Shown here piece by piece: positions 63,066 to 64,000 of a DNA stretch of 64,000 bases. Source of the DNA: Kalaharituber pfeilii (Eukaryota; Ascomycota; Pezizomycetes; Pezizales; Pezizaceae); contig WHUZ01000013.1 in the NCBI GenBank assembly GCA_015179045.1, forward strand, positions 1,240,001 through 1,304,000, given 5' to 3'. The translations under genes and the position numbers were made by a program. Numbering within the stretch: the stretch's first letter is position 1; every line of letters begins with the position of its first letter. The notes beneath the pieces were generated by a model. That model worked only from the letters and a program-made list of their open reading frames with translations, was not told where the DNA came from and ran no database searches.

Positions 63066-63151
63066 TGTGTAGCCTAGTCTCGTAACCAGACGCTGACTAA
63101 GCGGACTTTCATGCATGGGTGTTGCTCTTGGTTACGAGACTATGTGTAGCC
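63066..63151. mobile_element. 68-bp MITE with 14-bp inverted ends and 9-bp target duplication
   Basis: TAGTCTCGTAACCA (63075-63088) and its exact reverse complement (63129-63142) bound a 68-bp element. TGTGTAGCC is repeated directly on both sides (63066-63074 and 63143-63151). A 9-bp duplication is typical of Mutator-like (MULE) elements. The interior is too short to encode anything, so it would depend on a transposase supplied elsewhere. Confidence 0.88.
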
Positions 63152-64000
63152 TGCTTGGGAGGGCCCTTGCTTCTTTATTGGTATTTTCCAAAGTTGAAGA
63201 TTTACAGTTAGTTCAGTTCTCAAACCATATCCACTTCCGTTCTCCATGCAGGCCTGAGAAAGAAAGCGCGGAAGCGCCAGCCTATCATTATCGATACCGT
63301 ATTTCCCGCACCGAGACAAACTTTACATGTGCATGTTCTCAGGGCGAGGCATTGTCTTAGGCTGAGTTGCTGGCAAAAATTAAATGATCCATAACATTTG
63401 AACCTCGGATTTTATGGGGTGACATCATACCTACTGGGGTAGTTTTGATAATATGTAAACAAATGTATAATTCGGGCCCCAGCCTCAGGAATCTGTGACC
63501 TTTGTGACCAGGGATGGGCCTAAGGGCAAAGTAAGGCCTACAGTCTTACCTTGCTATACTGAAAACGTCGTGGCGCCTTCATCCCGTTTGCGCTCAAATG
63601 TCCCATGCTATAATGAAATTCCACCCAATAAGGAAACGAAAATGAGATACTAGTGAAGTTATTTCCACATACAAATTACTCTTGCTATAACGAAAAGCAG
63701 CTATGAAATACATGACTAAACAAGGTACTTGTCCACTGTCACCCTGAATCCCCTACTCATTACTGGAAAACCTTCCACACTTACTAAAATTATGTTGGTA
63801 TCACACTCTTTATCCGCAAAATACTCTCGGAACTCAGCTAGGTTTCTTTTTGATGTTTCTGGCCCTAATCTCTTTTTGCATAATTGTTACTTCTCTAGCT
63901 TCCTCAATGCCCAATGTTTTTTTAGACATTCTTCTCTGAGTGTGTTGTTGATATAGATATTTACAATTTCATGTTCAACTATTCCCTAATTTGTAGCTGC

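Larger units (their letters stand above)
48106..64000. other. 16-kb gene-poor region
   Basis: From the PMA1 promoter to the window end I find no intact gene. The PMA1 upstream side holds a G-run of 19 (48640-48658) and a T-run (about 48778-48791). Elsewhere there are long A/T tracts (49574-49604, 54560-54582, 54630-54667, 57597-57614), short direct and inverted repeats and one clear MITE at 63075-63142. Candidate open frames, such as those at 52820-53095 or 58076-58450 (minus), are unlike any family I know. Most of this is probably decayed repeat DNA. Confidence 0.55.

Overview
The window looks like nuclear DNA of a filamentous ascomycete (Pezizomycotina). The protein set is fungal: Sae2/Ctp1, Vtc4-type polyphosphate polymerase, Yhm2, Nce101, Pma1, Ubl-WLM protease. 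Genes are split by short introns of about 45-120 bp, mostly GTAAGT/GTATGT-like donors with CTAAC/CTAAT-like branch sites. Gene density is low and long stretches are empty or hold degraded elements, which would suit a repeat-rich genome such as that of a Pezizomycete; that last point is only inference.

Layout. 0-24 kb is gene-rich and mostly on the + strand: a 5'-truncated SAE2/Ctp1 DNA-end-resection gene, mitoribosomal mL53 (MRPL44), a transposon-like ORF split by a tiny retro-insertion (4.4-5.2 kb), VTC4, a Nudix hydrolase, SF3B2/Cus1 (minus, convergent with the Nudix gene), a SLY41-type transporter, the mitochondrial carrier YHM2, mitoribosomal mS33 (RSM27) and NCE101. 24-48 kb holds ATG8 (minus), an unidentified decayed gene (30.6-31.3 kb), a 12-exon PUF4-like RNA-binding protein (minus), a truncated RNA polymerase III RPC2 pseudogene (39.6-40.5 kb), a Ubl-WLM metallopeptidase (minus) and the plasma-membrane proton pump PMA1 (minus). 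From 48.1 kb to the end (about 16 kb) I find no intact gene, only homopolymer tracts, short repeats and a clean 68-bp MITE with a 9-bp target duplication near 63.1 kb.

The genes are unrelated housekeeping functions and there is no sign of an operon-like or biosynthetic cluster. Loose links are mitochondrial (mL53, mS33, YHM2), vacuole/autophagy (VTC4, ATG8) and RNA (SF3B2, PUF4, RPC2 remnant).

Points worth attention: several conserved genes in the first 24 kb need a single missing base to stay in frame (often in a homopolymer), while genes further right do not; three introns are best explained by GC-AG boundaries; and the 71-bp poly(T) insertion at 4.9 kb can be removed with its 9-bp duplication to restore one frame exactly. 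I did not find a convincing new multi-gene system.
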